From the NCBI GenBank assembly GCA_950106755.1, contig OX467082.1:11284001-11348000 (forward strand): a stretch of 64,000 nucleotides of DNA. The letters are read 5' to 3'. Under the pieces are notes generated by a model that had not been told where the DNA came from, made no database searches, and saw only the letters and a list, made by a program, of their open reading frames with translations. This DNA is from Climacium dendroides (taxonomy: Eukaryota; Streptophyta; Bryopsida; Hypnales; Climaciaceae). Shown piece after piece: positions 35,488 through 47,384 of this stretch. Positions within the stretch are counted from its first letter, which is position 1, and every line of letters starts with the position of its first letter. Position numbers and translations under genes: made by a program.

Positions 35488-36624
35488 GTTCAGTGACTTC
35501 ATCCATCAGCCAGGCATGGTAACCCTGGATGACATAGGGCTAAAATTCAAACTAATTCAATCTGTACTGTATGGTCCAAGGTGAAACTGAATTTCAATGA
35601 AATTTTTGAGTTTTATTGCATCAAGGAGGGAATCACATCTCCCGTATAAGTGCTGAAATTTTCAGATTTGTTTGTGCATGCTTCAAATTATAGGGGATTT
35701 TTTAAGAAATAGTGAAAAAAATTCATATCAAATACAAATAAGTTTAATGCATCTGAAAATTTCACCGTAGGCATAGAAAATATTCTTGAACAGCTTGGTG
35801 CCAAACTAGATTTATGTGCCATTCTTAATTAGAAAATTTGTAGACTATGGTTTGAGGTCCACTATTCAATTCTAGGAATTTTTCATCTTTTCAAATTGAA
35901 GTAGAAATTTGACTATGTAAGTTTCAATTCATTAGTTCAATTTGAATTATTAAAAACTTCTTCATGATTAAAATTCAAATCAAAAGTAAAAATCGGTAGA
36001 AGTTCTTAAAATGCAATGATAAGAAAGACAACTTTTGTGATTCATGACTCATGCATCTTTTTTTTAAATTGTGTAGTTCTTCAATGAGGGCCTTTCCACA
36101 TCCAATAGCCCCATATACATTTAAGGAATCATCCACACAAAAATTGGATGGTAAAAACCTAGTGTGAAAATTTATATAAGATGTTATGACTTACAAGTTT
36201 AAATCTAATGTTAAAATTTATATACAATTTACAAGGATTTCCATAAGTTATTCTCAAATTCATATAATCTACATATTTATAAATTTGGTATTCTTTTATA
36301 CTATTTAATTGCAATATAGCACATAATAATATTGTATTATAATAGGATTCATGTAATAGGATACTTAAAAATCCTCTACATCTTTCAAAAGAATTCCAGA
36401 GTAAATAATGGTACACAATATAAACTAAGTCACAAAATCCTTCATGATATCCCTTAAAGGATCCCAAAAATTAAATAATGGTGCACAATGTAAAACAAGT
36501 CACAACATTTTATTCATTCAAGCGCATTGTTCCTAAGAGATACATGTGCCTTGCAATTGCCATTTGCACTTGTTCACCATCATTTTTGAGTGGACTTTGC
36601 ACTATTTGTTGTGCATACCCAAAA

Positions 36625-37839
36625 TCATGATGTCCCCATAAAACATTGTGATTCATCAATAATATCATTCCTATAAATGATGATATTATGGAATAAACAA
36701 CATGCTACTATCAAGCTTAGAATCCTTTTGAGATCAGGATTTGTAATAGAATTTCTTAGAATCCTCCACATTCCTTTAAGGATCCCAAAAGCACGTTCCA
36801 CTACCATACGTATAGAGGAATGTTTGAAGTTGTATTCCTCATATAATTTTGGAAGTTGGATTCCAGGCCAAGGCAACAACAAGTTTTTATCTCCAACATA
36901 TCCCGCATCACCTACAATGAGTTCACAAACATCAACTCCTTGAATCTCAATTGTTGACCCATTCAATCGAGTTCCTGCAACCACTTCTTTAAAGTGATTT
37001 GACATCAATAGAATTTGAGAATCGTGTACATATCCGGGAACCCCAACAAAAACATTTGTAAATCGGGCCTCATGGTCTACAATTGCTTGCATTACTGTAG
37101 AGTAGTTATGATCACGATCATACCAATCACTAGATCTGGTATTTGCTGGTAAGTCAAATCGGACATGAGAGCAATCGATAGCACCACAACATTGTGGAAT
37201 GCTATGTAGGTTTTTAAAATCAAGTTTCACCTGAGATAATTGGCCAATTTAAATGCAAAGGCAATGCCACCTTTATCAGAGCAGCAATGAACCGTTGACA
37301 AACTACCACACTTGTTGAATTGGCTATGCCAAAAAGTTCACTAATTGAAGCATGAGTATCTCCAGTCCCTAATCTTCGTAATGCAATAGCAACTTGTTTA
37401 GGAACATCCATCAATCTTCCAATGATATTGATCAAACCCAATGGTGGATTATGATGCAATTCTTCATGAACCAAATTGCAGAGATAATGAAAAGTTGGCA
37501 CCAATAAACGAAAAAATTGACGAAATCGCTCTGAATCATCACGCATCACCAGAGTTGAGTATTGATCCCACCAATGAATTGAACGTGGCTTGATGTAGTG
37601 TAGACCATATTTTGATCCAAATACTTTTTTTTGCCATGTTTTTCAACAAAAACTTGCTGAAATAATGCATTGCGTTCCATAATTGAATGCAAAATTAACA
37701 ATTCTTCTCCTTCTATTTTTTTCCGCTTCAAATGCCTCACACTTGGTACTCTTGGGGTTGTTCTTTGACTCCTCTCAAACATCCCTTGGCTAGCTAGTTG
37801 TACCATTGTCCCAATTGATGCATTTGCAACCCCTACCAT
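36625..37839 (-). pseudogene. PIF/Harbinger DDE transposase (HARBI1-like), frameshifted
   Basis: Three overlapping minus-strand frames make one protein. The first (from 37839) carries the N-terminus. After an 8-base homopolymer (37625-37632) the frame shifts and continues as IHWWDQYSTLVMRDD ... FRLLVPTFHYLC. A second shift near 37220-37240 leads into the catalytic part. The DDE_Tnp_4-type triad is visible: first D in GAIDCSHV, second D in IVGDAGYVGD, E in MVVERAFGILKGMWR, followed by CCLFHNI. All three catalytic residues are intact. The enzyme cuts and pastes DNA at TWA sites in the nucleus, together with the Myb-type partner. The first break lies in a homopolymer and could be a sequencing error. 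The second looks like a genuine indel unless a very short intron is present. Confidence 0.85.
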
Positions 37840-38290
37840 TGCAAGTGCTGCTCCAACGTCTAATTCATCTATATTTCACAAGCTTCACATAAACAAATAC
37901 AAATCAAATTAGCCATATATTCAAATCATGCATTTGTGTATAGTAATAACACTAAATGTTTCATAATCAAATCATGGCATATATGATGAAACAAATGTTG
38001 AACTAGAAATCAAAAGTGGATTTCAACATCCACCAAAAAATTAGTAAAAAGAAAAAACCAAAAGAAAAAATAGTCAACTATGCCAAAATATGAAAAATGC
38101 ACATACTAAGTTAGAATTTTTTTTTGTTTAAAAAAAATAAAAATGTATCATAGTAAAATGTAATAAACCTTGTATATTAATATGTGTGTAAGAATAACCA
38201 AATAGATATTAAATACATATATGAAGTTCAAAAAAAATACGTAAGTGAATATTTTAGATTGCAAAGTCACACATGAAGTAGTGATTTAAT

Positions 38291-39273
38291 CTACCACCTA
38301 TTTGAAAAATCATTGCCAATTGTTTTCATGGCATCACTTAAGCTCAATAAGGCATCCACATAAGCCTTGCCAATGTTACTAGTACTCTCCAATCGCTCAT
38401 GTTCAAGCCTCATCAAATTAAAGTGGCGTGCTTCTTCTTACTGTAACTTTTGTCTGTCCAATTCTATAATTTTCCTATGGCGTATATCCTCACGATTATG
38501 CCCTGAACTTATTGCTTCTACAAACTCAAGTCTGATTTTATCGATTGATGCCAATGCACCATCTGCAGCCTTCATGGATAAACGTCATTTCTTTGTAGAA
38601 TAATTCATAGATGATTCACCATTCTTTGCAATATAGAAAGATATATTAAAAAAAATTCAATGCAATAGTAAAGTGTATGGAAATAATCAAGATATGATGA
38701 TAAAAACGTGAAGAAGTGAAAAAAGTACCAATAGATGGAGACATGGTACTAGTATCAAGTGGAAGGTCTCCCGGATCCACAGCATTGGAGATACCTGGGT
38801 ACCATTCCAACAAAGCAAGGTACACAACCTCGTGGAAACCTCCTCACATGATTTTTCTTCTCCAATGGGCTCATTGCAAAATAATTTTTCTGACCCAAGG
38901 GAATTTTTTTCTCATAATCATAAATTTTTTTGAAGTTTGGAGAGAGTTGCTCCCATTTGTCTTGGATTTGTTGTTCATTGTGATGAACACCTTTCTCCCA
39001 TAAATCATCAGCCATGGCCATCCATCTTTTTGGTGCTGTGGTCATTTAAAGGCGTTGACTTTTTGTAGGTCCATATTTCTCGAAGTCCAATCTCTTAGCA
39101 TGACACAAATTTAAAGTATGTGCTAAAGACCATCTCCCAGATGTGTACACTCTACCATCTACTCCTCCTTGGGGCTCTCCCAATTCCACATGAATGTCAT
39201 CTTGTGATTGATCCTCAAGATGTATGAACTCAGGGTTCCAATTGAGATCAATAGGAGTTCTCTGTGACTCCAT
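38291..39273 (-). pseudogene. Harbinger Myb/SANT-like DNA-binding protein, interrupted
   Basis: Minus strand. Exon 1 (39273 to about 38800) opens with an acidic N-terminus, then the trihelix-like Myb/SANT fold: RWSLAHTLNLCHAKRLDFEK, QQIQDKWEQLSPNFKKIYDY and GQKNYFAMSPLEKK. The downstream exon (38575-38291) encodes a charged coiled-coil-like tail ending SDAMKTIGNDF. This is the second protein of plant Harbinger elements; it binds element ends and helps import the transposase into the nucleus. One TAA (39046-39048) falls inside the Myb domain and another (38438-38440) inside the coiled coil. Reading continues in the same frame after both. CAA to TAA would explain each, but that is not proven. 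The intron boundary between the parts was not fixed. Confidence 0.75.
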
Positions 39274-39525
39274 TTTCTATAGAAAAAATAATTAATGTAT
39301 GTTGATAAGAAGAAACAATGAAAGTTGTTTCATAATATCAAATTTGAATTATGTCTTTAAAACTTAAGCATAATTTGTTGTACTCAAAATGAGATTCAAA
39401 GTAATTTTAAATAAAATGAAAGAAGCATTTCATTGTTGCTTATTTATAATATAATGTTTTCTTATTTTTATTTTGATACAAATTAAATAGAATTTGATTG
39501 CAAAGGAAATAACATTAAGGTAAGA

Positions 39526-39814
39526 GGTTCTAAATCACACACCTCCTCAAATGTACACTATGTATACATGTTGCTTTTCTGTAGCCTTTAGCAATGTACA
39601 AACAATGTACATTTGAGGTGGTGGGCAATTTTAGAGCCCTATGCCATTTCATCTTCAAAATTTCATAAGTAAATCCACAGAGCTCCAAAAAATATAGAAC
39701 AATTTGGGTTAAATGCCACTTCCATTTATCTTTGAAGGAAAATTTACTACATTTAAAAAAATGTTTAACTTTCCAAAAATTTAGTTTCAACTCTTAATGG
39801 GCAATTTTTGGACC
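39526..39814 (-). repeat. family F2 repeat, copy 4, nested in Harbinger
   Basis: Same landmarks as copy 3 (GGTTCTAAATCAC at one end; GGTCCAAAAATTGCCC on the minus strand at the other). It lies upstream of the Myb-like gene start and interrupts the right-hand noncoding part of the Harbinger element. Confidence 0.65.
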
Positions 39815-39974
39815 TATTATTATACAAGCTTGGCAAAGAAGGACTAAAATTTGGATGGTAGGGACACATAACAGAGCAAAGAGAGTATATTATTCTAATT
39901 GTATTGAAATAGCTAAAAAGAAAAAAAAGTACCAAATCAAGAACAAAAAATGAACTGTTGTCACTTACAAAATA

Positions 39975-40125
39975 GCAACACACTGAACCACCCACCCAAC
40001 AACAAAACAACCCATTCACTAATTTTATATCTAGCTATAAAACACAAAGCAGGAATAAGAATTGAACCACACTGAACCACCCACCCAACAACAAACAACC
40101 CATCTAGCCATAAAACACAAACCAC
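39975..40125. repeat. ~88-bp tandem duplication
   Basis: The string CACTGAACCACCCACCCAAC occurs near 39980 and again near 40068, followed each time by CAACAA, an AACCCAT stretch and ATAAAACACAAA. This is a local duplication within the Harbinger right arm. Confidence 0.7.
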
Positions 40126-40698
40126 CAACAAATCTCCCTCACAACAAGTACACAGGTTCAAGTCTTTAAAAATTTCTACTTCAGTGTGGGTACGGTAGAA
40201 AGCAAAACAAAAATTAAACGTTTCCACCATGCCATTCAAAACTAAATTACATTAGAAGAGTCAATGAGAATGAAGTACCTGAGATATAACTGCTCCAACA
40301 AAACACTCCAAGAAAAAACGCTACAACAAAACTCCAAAACAATCACTTGAAGTTTGGCGCTCCGGCTAGCACAAACGCTTCAACCTACGGAAGCCAAAAA
40401 GACACGTAAATTTCCAATTAGCGCATCTAATAGTTGCCACTGACTTGCTACTGTAAGTTAACTGCCTAAAATAACCGCCTGTAGCAAGTAGGAAATCTTG
40501 AGAAGCCAATGAAATGAGTTCACCGATATTGGTTGAAGCTCCGAATATTCTGTGATGGCCGCTGATTTTGCCGATGAAGCGGTGGAAGTCCCTTCCCGAG
40601 AGACGCACTAGGGCTACCTCATATGCTCATGGGTGGACCAGATTTTTGGATTGTTATGTGGATATTACCCACCGGGTGAGCATGTGAGCGGCCCCTAA

Positions 40699-41885
40699 GA
40701 GCCAGTTTCCGCTCCTCAAACCGGGAGGGTGGCTGGACACTCCAAGTACTCTAGCTTGCTTCCAATGGGTTATCCATTTTGCAAGATGGGTGGTGATGCT
40801 CTTATCCAATGTAGGTTTGGAATTTCCAACATAACCTCTAGATTCAAGCAACACAGTTTTTTTATTCATAACATAGCTTCAAAAGTTGAGCAACTCCACA
40901 ACAAATTGGGTGGAACTATACTAAGAGTTATGTTTGCTTCCTAAATTTAAGTACCTCCAACCATCCATCCAAGCCCTCGAACTCTATAAAGGCAAAAAAA
41001 TAAGGACGGGAGGTTGAAAGGTGGAGTAGAGGCTTGGCCTATCACCAACCACAATGTAATGCAAAGGTTTTACAATTTCAAGACCTCTAATGTGCCAATG
41101 GAAACACCCTCTTCAAATAGAAGCACCCAAAATTGCACAATTGAACAATTCACATTACTTTAGCTATCTCTTATCTATGAACTTGGCTTTAATCTTCTGT
41201 CATCTTATATTGACAATTACTAGTCTTTTAACTTTTAATTTTTTAAATTCTCTAGTGGTTTGTAAAGATAGTGATAGACAATGTGATTCGTGAAGATATT
41301 GATGGACAAAGTACACAAATACAAGGTACCAGACATTTGAATTGATTATTTCATTTTTCATAATGATTATGGCACCTTGCATATGTTAGCATTGTCTATC
41401 AATTTCTTGACAACCTAACCTTACATAGTACTTGATAAGGGGTGAAAAGCTAAGAGGTTTATAGAAGTCGGGAGGTAGGAGGTACAAAAATCCATGTGGG
41501 ATATGTCGACTAAGACATGAAAAGAACTCAATTACTCATAGCCAAGTCCAAAATAAATAAATAATTATTTTCACAAATGAAATGGAGACCTCCATAACTT
41601 TCTATTGAAGAGTCCAAATTACAAGAAATTTTTTTAAGGTAAAACTTAACTTAATTTCGCAAATATTCTTAGTTGATAGCATTTTGAAAAAAATTGATTT
41701 AGGAAGCTTAAATGAGGTCTGAAGTTTTGGTGTGAACACAATTACTTTCTTTTTTCTTTGAATTCTCACCTTGCTTCAAACATCCCATAACCTTTGAGGA
41801 TTCATGAAAAAGAATGAACTTCATGACATAAAGGACCTCTTCATCTATCCTACACGTAATAAATTTGTGAAGTTAACCCTTCAAA
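40699..41885. other. intergenic DNA, no gene seen
   Basis: Only short frames. The segment around 41560-41760 resembles the foldback sequence at 42418-42754 (TAACTTTCTATTGAAGAGTC type), suggesting another degraded copy. Confidence 0.4.
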
Positions 41886-42275
41886 CACTACTAGAAAAAT
41901 CAGCGTCCAAATTGACAAAAAAGTGTTGATTTGGATGTGTTGATTTTTGTTAAAAAGGACGTGTTGATTTTGGACATTGTCCAACAAATTTTTGTTGATT
42001 TTTTGTTGATTTGGACAAAATCCAACAAAACTTTATTCAAAACTTTGTTAATTTGAACAAAATTTCAACTAAAACTTGTTGACTTGGAAAAAAATTTCAA
42101 CAAAAATTTGTTGATTTTTTTTCAAATATTTTTTAATAAATTGAAATTTTCTGGAAACCAATCAATGGGGGTTGCCATGTGGCAGCCCGTATGGTAAATT
42201 GCCCATGTGGCGGATTGCCACATAGGCAAATGCTTACGTGGCAGTCCACCACGTGGGCAGGGGTGCAAGCAAGGA

Positions 42276-42329
42276 GGTTTGAACCTTGCACCCTTTGCTT
42301 AGGGGTGCAAGATTCTAACCATTGCACCA
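42276..42329 (-). promoter_or_regulatory. tRNA-like Pol III promoter (A and B boxes), SINE-like
   Basis: On the minus strand, TGGTGCAATGG (42329-42319) fits the A-box consensus exactly. GGTTCAAACC (42285-42276) is a perfect B-box, 44 nt downstream as in tRNA genes. Between them is a perfect 9-bp stem (CTTGCACCC / GGGTGCAAG) where an anticodon arm would be. No acceptor stem is present, so this is a tRNA-derived SINE head or tRNA relic rather than a tRNA gene. Confidence 0.5.
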
Positions 42330-42417
42330 CATGTAATAACATATGAATATTTTGTGAACTAAAAATTATTTATTGGCTTTTGGCAATCTTTTGTTATTCA
42401 TTTTTTCATCTCAGCCT

Positions 42418-42754
42418 ACTTTGGGGGTTGTTTTTGCATATTGGAGTGTCTTTTTTTCAGAAAACTTTGAACTAAGAAAAGTTGGAGATTCAAGTTAACT
42501 TTCATCTCTAACAATCCGTTTGTGATTTGAAATCTCCAGTTGAAAGTTATGGGCAAATTTCAGAGGGGGTGTTTACAAATGCCAAAAAGAAATTTCATTC
42601 CAACCCCTCTCTAAATTTTGTTCATAACTTTTCATTGGAGACTCCAAATCACAAACAGATTGTTAAAGATGAAAGTTAACTTGATTCTCCAACTTTTCTT
42701 AGTTCAAAGTTTTCTGAGAAAAGGTACTGTACTATGCGAAAACAGCCCCCAAAG
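42418..42754. repeat. foldback (long hairpin) nested in CACTA B
   Basis: Arms of about 110-130 bp pair imperfectly, from ACTTTGGGGGTTGTTTTTGC to its counterpart GCGAAAACAGCCCCCAAAGT, with shared AACTTTCATCTCTAACAATC-type sequence inside. The loop is about 60-80 bp. No target duplication was found. Confidence 0.7.
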
Positions 42755-44589
42755 TGGGATGAATTGAAAAAACACTGAATTTAAAATTACTAAGTTCATA
42801 AAAAAATATTCTAATTGCACATAGATTGTCAAAATTGATGGTTTAAACATTTCTTGCATGAAATTTTATTAGAAAAAAATTCAATTTAATTTAAGATATT
42901 ATGAGTATTTGGCAAATATTTTACTAAGAGGTGATTTGCTCACAATTTATATTCAAGTTCTTGTAATTTAGAACATAGAGTTTGAATAGCTCTAAATTAG
43001 AATTTGAAAAATTCTTAATATAGAATTTAAATATTTATGAATTTAGAATTTGAATTTAAAAAAATTAAAAATAGAATTTAGACCCCCTAAGAATGAAGTG
43101 GCCTTTTTTTTGACTAAATAGCTATTGTTTTTGGTCATATATTTAGACATTGAATTCCCATTTTTTCCTTTAAAATTTTTGCACAATATGTGATGAAGGG
43201 ATAACTTTTGATTACATTGTGAGAAAATTATTGTATGATGTATAGGTTTTCCAGCTATGTGTGCATGTAAGCCAAGTAGATCTAAATGTACTTTTAAATA
43301 AATAGGAATTTGAAATTTATTTTCTAAAATATTAATCTTGTGAAAAGTTTCAAATTATTTTATATAGATTAGGGAGGTGAAACTTAGGAAGAATTTTAAT
43401 TTGAAATTTGAAATGGAATCTCTACACTAAAGTAAACTTCAAAATTATTTATTGAATGCAATTTTAAATATTTTCCAATTTAAAAAAAAATGGGACGCAA
43501 ATTATTTATTACAATATATACATTAGTATATTACAACCATTGGATTTGGAAATCTTTAGTTTCATAACTAAAATTCTTTTTATTGAATATTATAAATCAT
43601 TCTCAATTTCTTTCAACTTACTATTTTTTGAAGTATGAATATGAGATATTTTTTGTTGTAATTTTTAATATAGATTCTCTAACATATTTTTTAAACATAT
43701 GATAGGAAATTGCAGATTGTAGAAATGATATATACATTAATTTTTGGATAAAATGTTGGAAAAATGAAATTTAATTATTTGGGATGAATGAAACACTATG
43801 CTTTTTGAAATCAAGCATCATGATGTTGCAATTGGTAAAAAAATTTATTTTATAATTTCAAGAGGGAGGAATAGGTCAAATTAAGTATAATCTAGATTAT
43901 CTAGTCAAATTTTTTGAAAAAATAAATATAAATGAAGATTTCAACCTTGATATGAAGACTAATATTTAAAAGCAATTATGGGCCTTAACATATGAAAGAA
44001 TATGGAGATTAATACTTCAAATTTGAATAATTCTATTAAGTAGTTCAATTTGAATTTGGAACTATTCAAATTTGATTATTATAAAATTGAAAACTTTTAT
44101 ATAATCAAATTATTTGAATCAAAGTTGAATTCAATTCTAAATTTAATTAGAACTCCACTCAAATTCAAAATCTAATTGAAAATAAAATACAATTCAAACT
44201 CTAAATTCATAATTTTCAAAAATTTCAAAGACATTCCAAAAACAATCTGTAATACTCTAAATTTTTGATTTTTTTGTCTATTTGACTTGTGTAGTGTGAA
44301 TAGAGTTCATAGATTGTTCCATTTTCATTTGTGAGTCTATTAGTCTTGCAGATTTCACACACGAATGGAATTGTTGGGATTGAGGTTTATTTCGGGTCAA
44401 ATAGACATGATTTTGAAAAGTGTCAATTAGCCTTCATAGCCCTTGGTGAAGAGTTATCTTTACCACATTTTGGGACTATAAGTCCAAAGGTCCATTTTCG
44501 TTTTCCTTCAGTTCATATAGGTGGTATGACTCGTTGTAAATTGCGCTTGTGCAAATTGTGAAATATATTTGCTGCATTTTAATTGATTC

Positions 44590-46850
44590 CGTGAATGCAC
44601 TGGAACAATTGATTGTCTAATTGACTGTCAGTGTATGTCAAGTTGATGTATGTGAAGTTGTTGGTGAGAATTGTTTAGAGTTACGGTCTAATTACTTGAT
44701 TGATGAAGCCAGTAATTGGTTGGAAATAACTTACTGTCTAATTGACTAGAGCGTAATCCGTCCATGCTCATTTGTGAACTGAGCTTGTGTGTCTGTGAGT
44801 GAGATTAATTGTTGAGAAATTCAGCTAAATCGTGTGTATGTAATTTCCCGGTTGGAAATTAAGTCAAATTGCCTTGGTAGGGTCGGATTACAATCAAACT
44901 GCTTGTCTGTAAATTACCATTCAAAGTTTATAGACGTTGTAAGATCAAATCGCAGGGATAGATTGAGTTTGTCAAATTAACTAAGTACGGTAGGTATATG
45001 TCAGTGGGTCGAATTGACTGAAGAGTTCACAGGGATTAAATTTGCAAAAATCCAGTCACGGTTAAGTTAAACTTCTGCGAGTCCTGCGGATTCAACCGGA
45101 TATTAAAGCGGTTGCAAGTCAATTTGACGAAGAATTTTGTGAAATCAAATACTGAAGTAAGGGCAAATTGGAATTAGTAATTGTGACTGTAAGAGAGAAT
45201 GTCAAGTTGAAATCTGGCTTAAACTTGGAGTCAAATTGCATTCAATCACGAGAGAGAGAAAGAATGTGGAAGTAGTAATCTGCAATCTTCACTTCATACG
45301 CAATACTGACTGTGCGCTGGTCAAATTGACGAGGAGCTTGGAGAATCGGGCTGCGCGATGGATGGTGAAGAAATTCCAGCAAATCGACCTTACAAAAATC
45401 TATTGTAATAAACGATAAATCACTCTGTTGTCAATTTCCACGTTACTTGTGTAAAATTCTTGTTGACGTATGTGTGTATACAATATATATAAGTGATGTT
45501 GAATTAAGGAATTGTCAAATTAAGTTAACAATAGTGGTGACTTTGAGAAATTTGTTAAGTCAAGTTGACACATCCTGTCTAATTTAGGTAGAACCTGCCT
45601 TGAGTCAATTGGACTGTATGAAAATTGATTTATATAATTAAGAAAGATAATTCAAATTGACAAACTTAGAAGTTAAAATCTAGTCTAATTGCTGAAAGTA
45701 TCAACTGATTCAAAATTACACTGGACTGAAAAATAGAAATTTTCATATTAAGTGGTCAATATTGTGAGGATGTGTTTTCGTTTTACCTATGGAAGACTGT
45801 AGAAATAAAGATATGAAATTCGTGGGTTAGCCAGCTTGATAGTTGAAAATTGTGGTCAGAAGTGTAATGGTCAAATTGACACTTGGAATAATTAATTCTC
45901 AAATTTATATAATACTATGCCACAGGGCTATGATATACATGTGTGATACATTAAAATGAAATAAGTCTAATTAACATTGTATGTAATTGATATTGAAACT
46001 AACCAGCCTAACAATGGAATATGTTTAAATGTGGTTGTTGGTCTAATTGACATTTCACATGAAATTGTTTGTATTGTGTATATTTTATATTGTAGTGTGA
46101 AATCAACCTTAGCCGTTTCATATAAATTGAGATGATTCCAATTGTGGTAGAGTTAGGCTGTAAGTCGAGTTGACCCACTATTGGTAAATCAAGATAATTA
46201 GATTATATTAGATAATTTACAATGGAAAGATAGTAAAAAGTGTCAAGAAGCATAAAATAGAATAAGTAGGTGAGACTTATCCATTACAAGGGGACCAAAT
46301 TTGATTGCATAATCAATGCATTAGTCAAGTCAATAGATGTTGGAAAAGCAGGGCCTATTAGACCAAAGTGAACAAGCAAAGATGCACAGCCATAGGTCAA
46401 GTTGGACAACTGGTTGGTGGTAAGGCCAAGCTAAGCCAAATTGACATTGGTAGCAACCAAATGAGATTGGCAGACATGAAGACTTAATCAAGCACCAAGA
46501 AAAAATCCATCCCTTTCATGCTCATGCATAAGGGAAATTGACATAGGATTACAGATTTTTGTTGAGCATGATTAACATTGGCAATTAGGCTAGTAAATAG
46601 AATTGTTTAAATACAATGGAATAAACGGATGAAATGAGCAATGAAGCAAATTGTCCCTAAAAGTTTATTGTATTTCTAAATATATAACTTGTCATTTTGA
46701 TTACGTGGATAGAGCATGCATAAAGGACAAATTGACCTCCCTTGACAAATTGACTTGAAATTTGACCACCAAAGCCAAAATACTAGACAGGACTAAGATG
46801 TCATACATTGAGTCTATTATATATAGCATGGGTAATGGACTATGACAATT
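44590..46850. repeat. dispersed TCAAATTGAC / TCTAATTGAC motif field in CACTA B
   Basis: The ten-base motif and one-base variants recur dozens of times at irregular spacing, in both orientations, with no open frame. The density suggests a protein-binding field rather than a gene. Similar motifs fill 60340-62650. Confidence 0.6.
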
Positions 46851-47384
46851 TGACATAAAAAGGGATTTAAGTGTGAAAGACCCAAAACAAGAAACAAAAC
46901 AAAGTAAATAAACATCCAAAATACTGAAACAAGTGACCTTAGCTACATAAAACGTTAGACTTTTTGACCTTTCCTTTGGATTAACCCCTATACTAGTAAT
47001 CCCTGGATTTTGGTAAATAGACAAAATTTACATTACACAATCCAAAAACAATCCTAAAACAATCTTAAAACAATCCTAAAACATTCAACAAAAATTTGTT
47101 GATTTGGTTGTTGCATACTTGCACTATTCAAATGAACAAAAATTTGTTAAACCATTTTGTTAACTTGTGCTGAAATCAACAAAAATTTATTAACCATTTT
47201 GTTAACTAGTGTCCAAATCAACGAAAAATTGTAAAAACGATCATTGTAGTATCCAAATCAACAAGTTTTTGTTGATTTTTTGTTGATTTGGACGTAATTT
47301 TCTACTAGTGTAATCACCAAACAAAAATATGTTGATAGTTGATTGAGCATGTGATACTTTAACCCCTTAACTCCTTAAAGGGCC

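Larger units (their letters stand above)
35116..40695 (-). mobile_element. 5.6-kb PIF/Harbinger element with DDE transposase and Myb/SANT gene
   Basis: The left terminus GGGCCTGCTTACATGCTGGG and the right terminus (minus strand) GGGGCCGCTCACATGCTCAC form imperfect inverted repeats. TAA duplicates flank it (35113-35115 and 40696-40698). It encodes both proteins of a standard plant Harbinger element on the minus strand: a Myb/SANT-like protein (38291-39273) upstream and a DDE transposase (36625-37839) downstream. Both are disrupted. Nested insertions include a hAT-like MITE (35264-35487) and an F2 repeat (39526-39814). Confidence 0.9.
41886..47310. mobile_element. CACTA (En/Spm) element B, no transposase
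   Basis: Left end CACTACTAGAAAAATCAGCG; right end, minus strand, CACTAGTAGAAAATTACGTC. Both are followed by CCAAAT and by subterminal repeats of the type TTGTTGATTTGGACAAAATC (41900-42125 and 47075-47295). The flanking triplets are AAA and TAA, one mismatch from a 3-bp duplication. No transposase or accessory protein was recognised in its 5.4 kb, so it is non-autonomous. The interior carries a Pol III-like motif pair, a foldback insertion and an array of TCAAATTGAC motifs. Confidence 0.82.
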
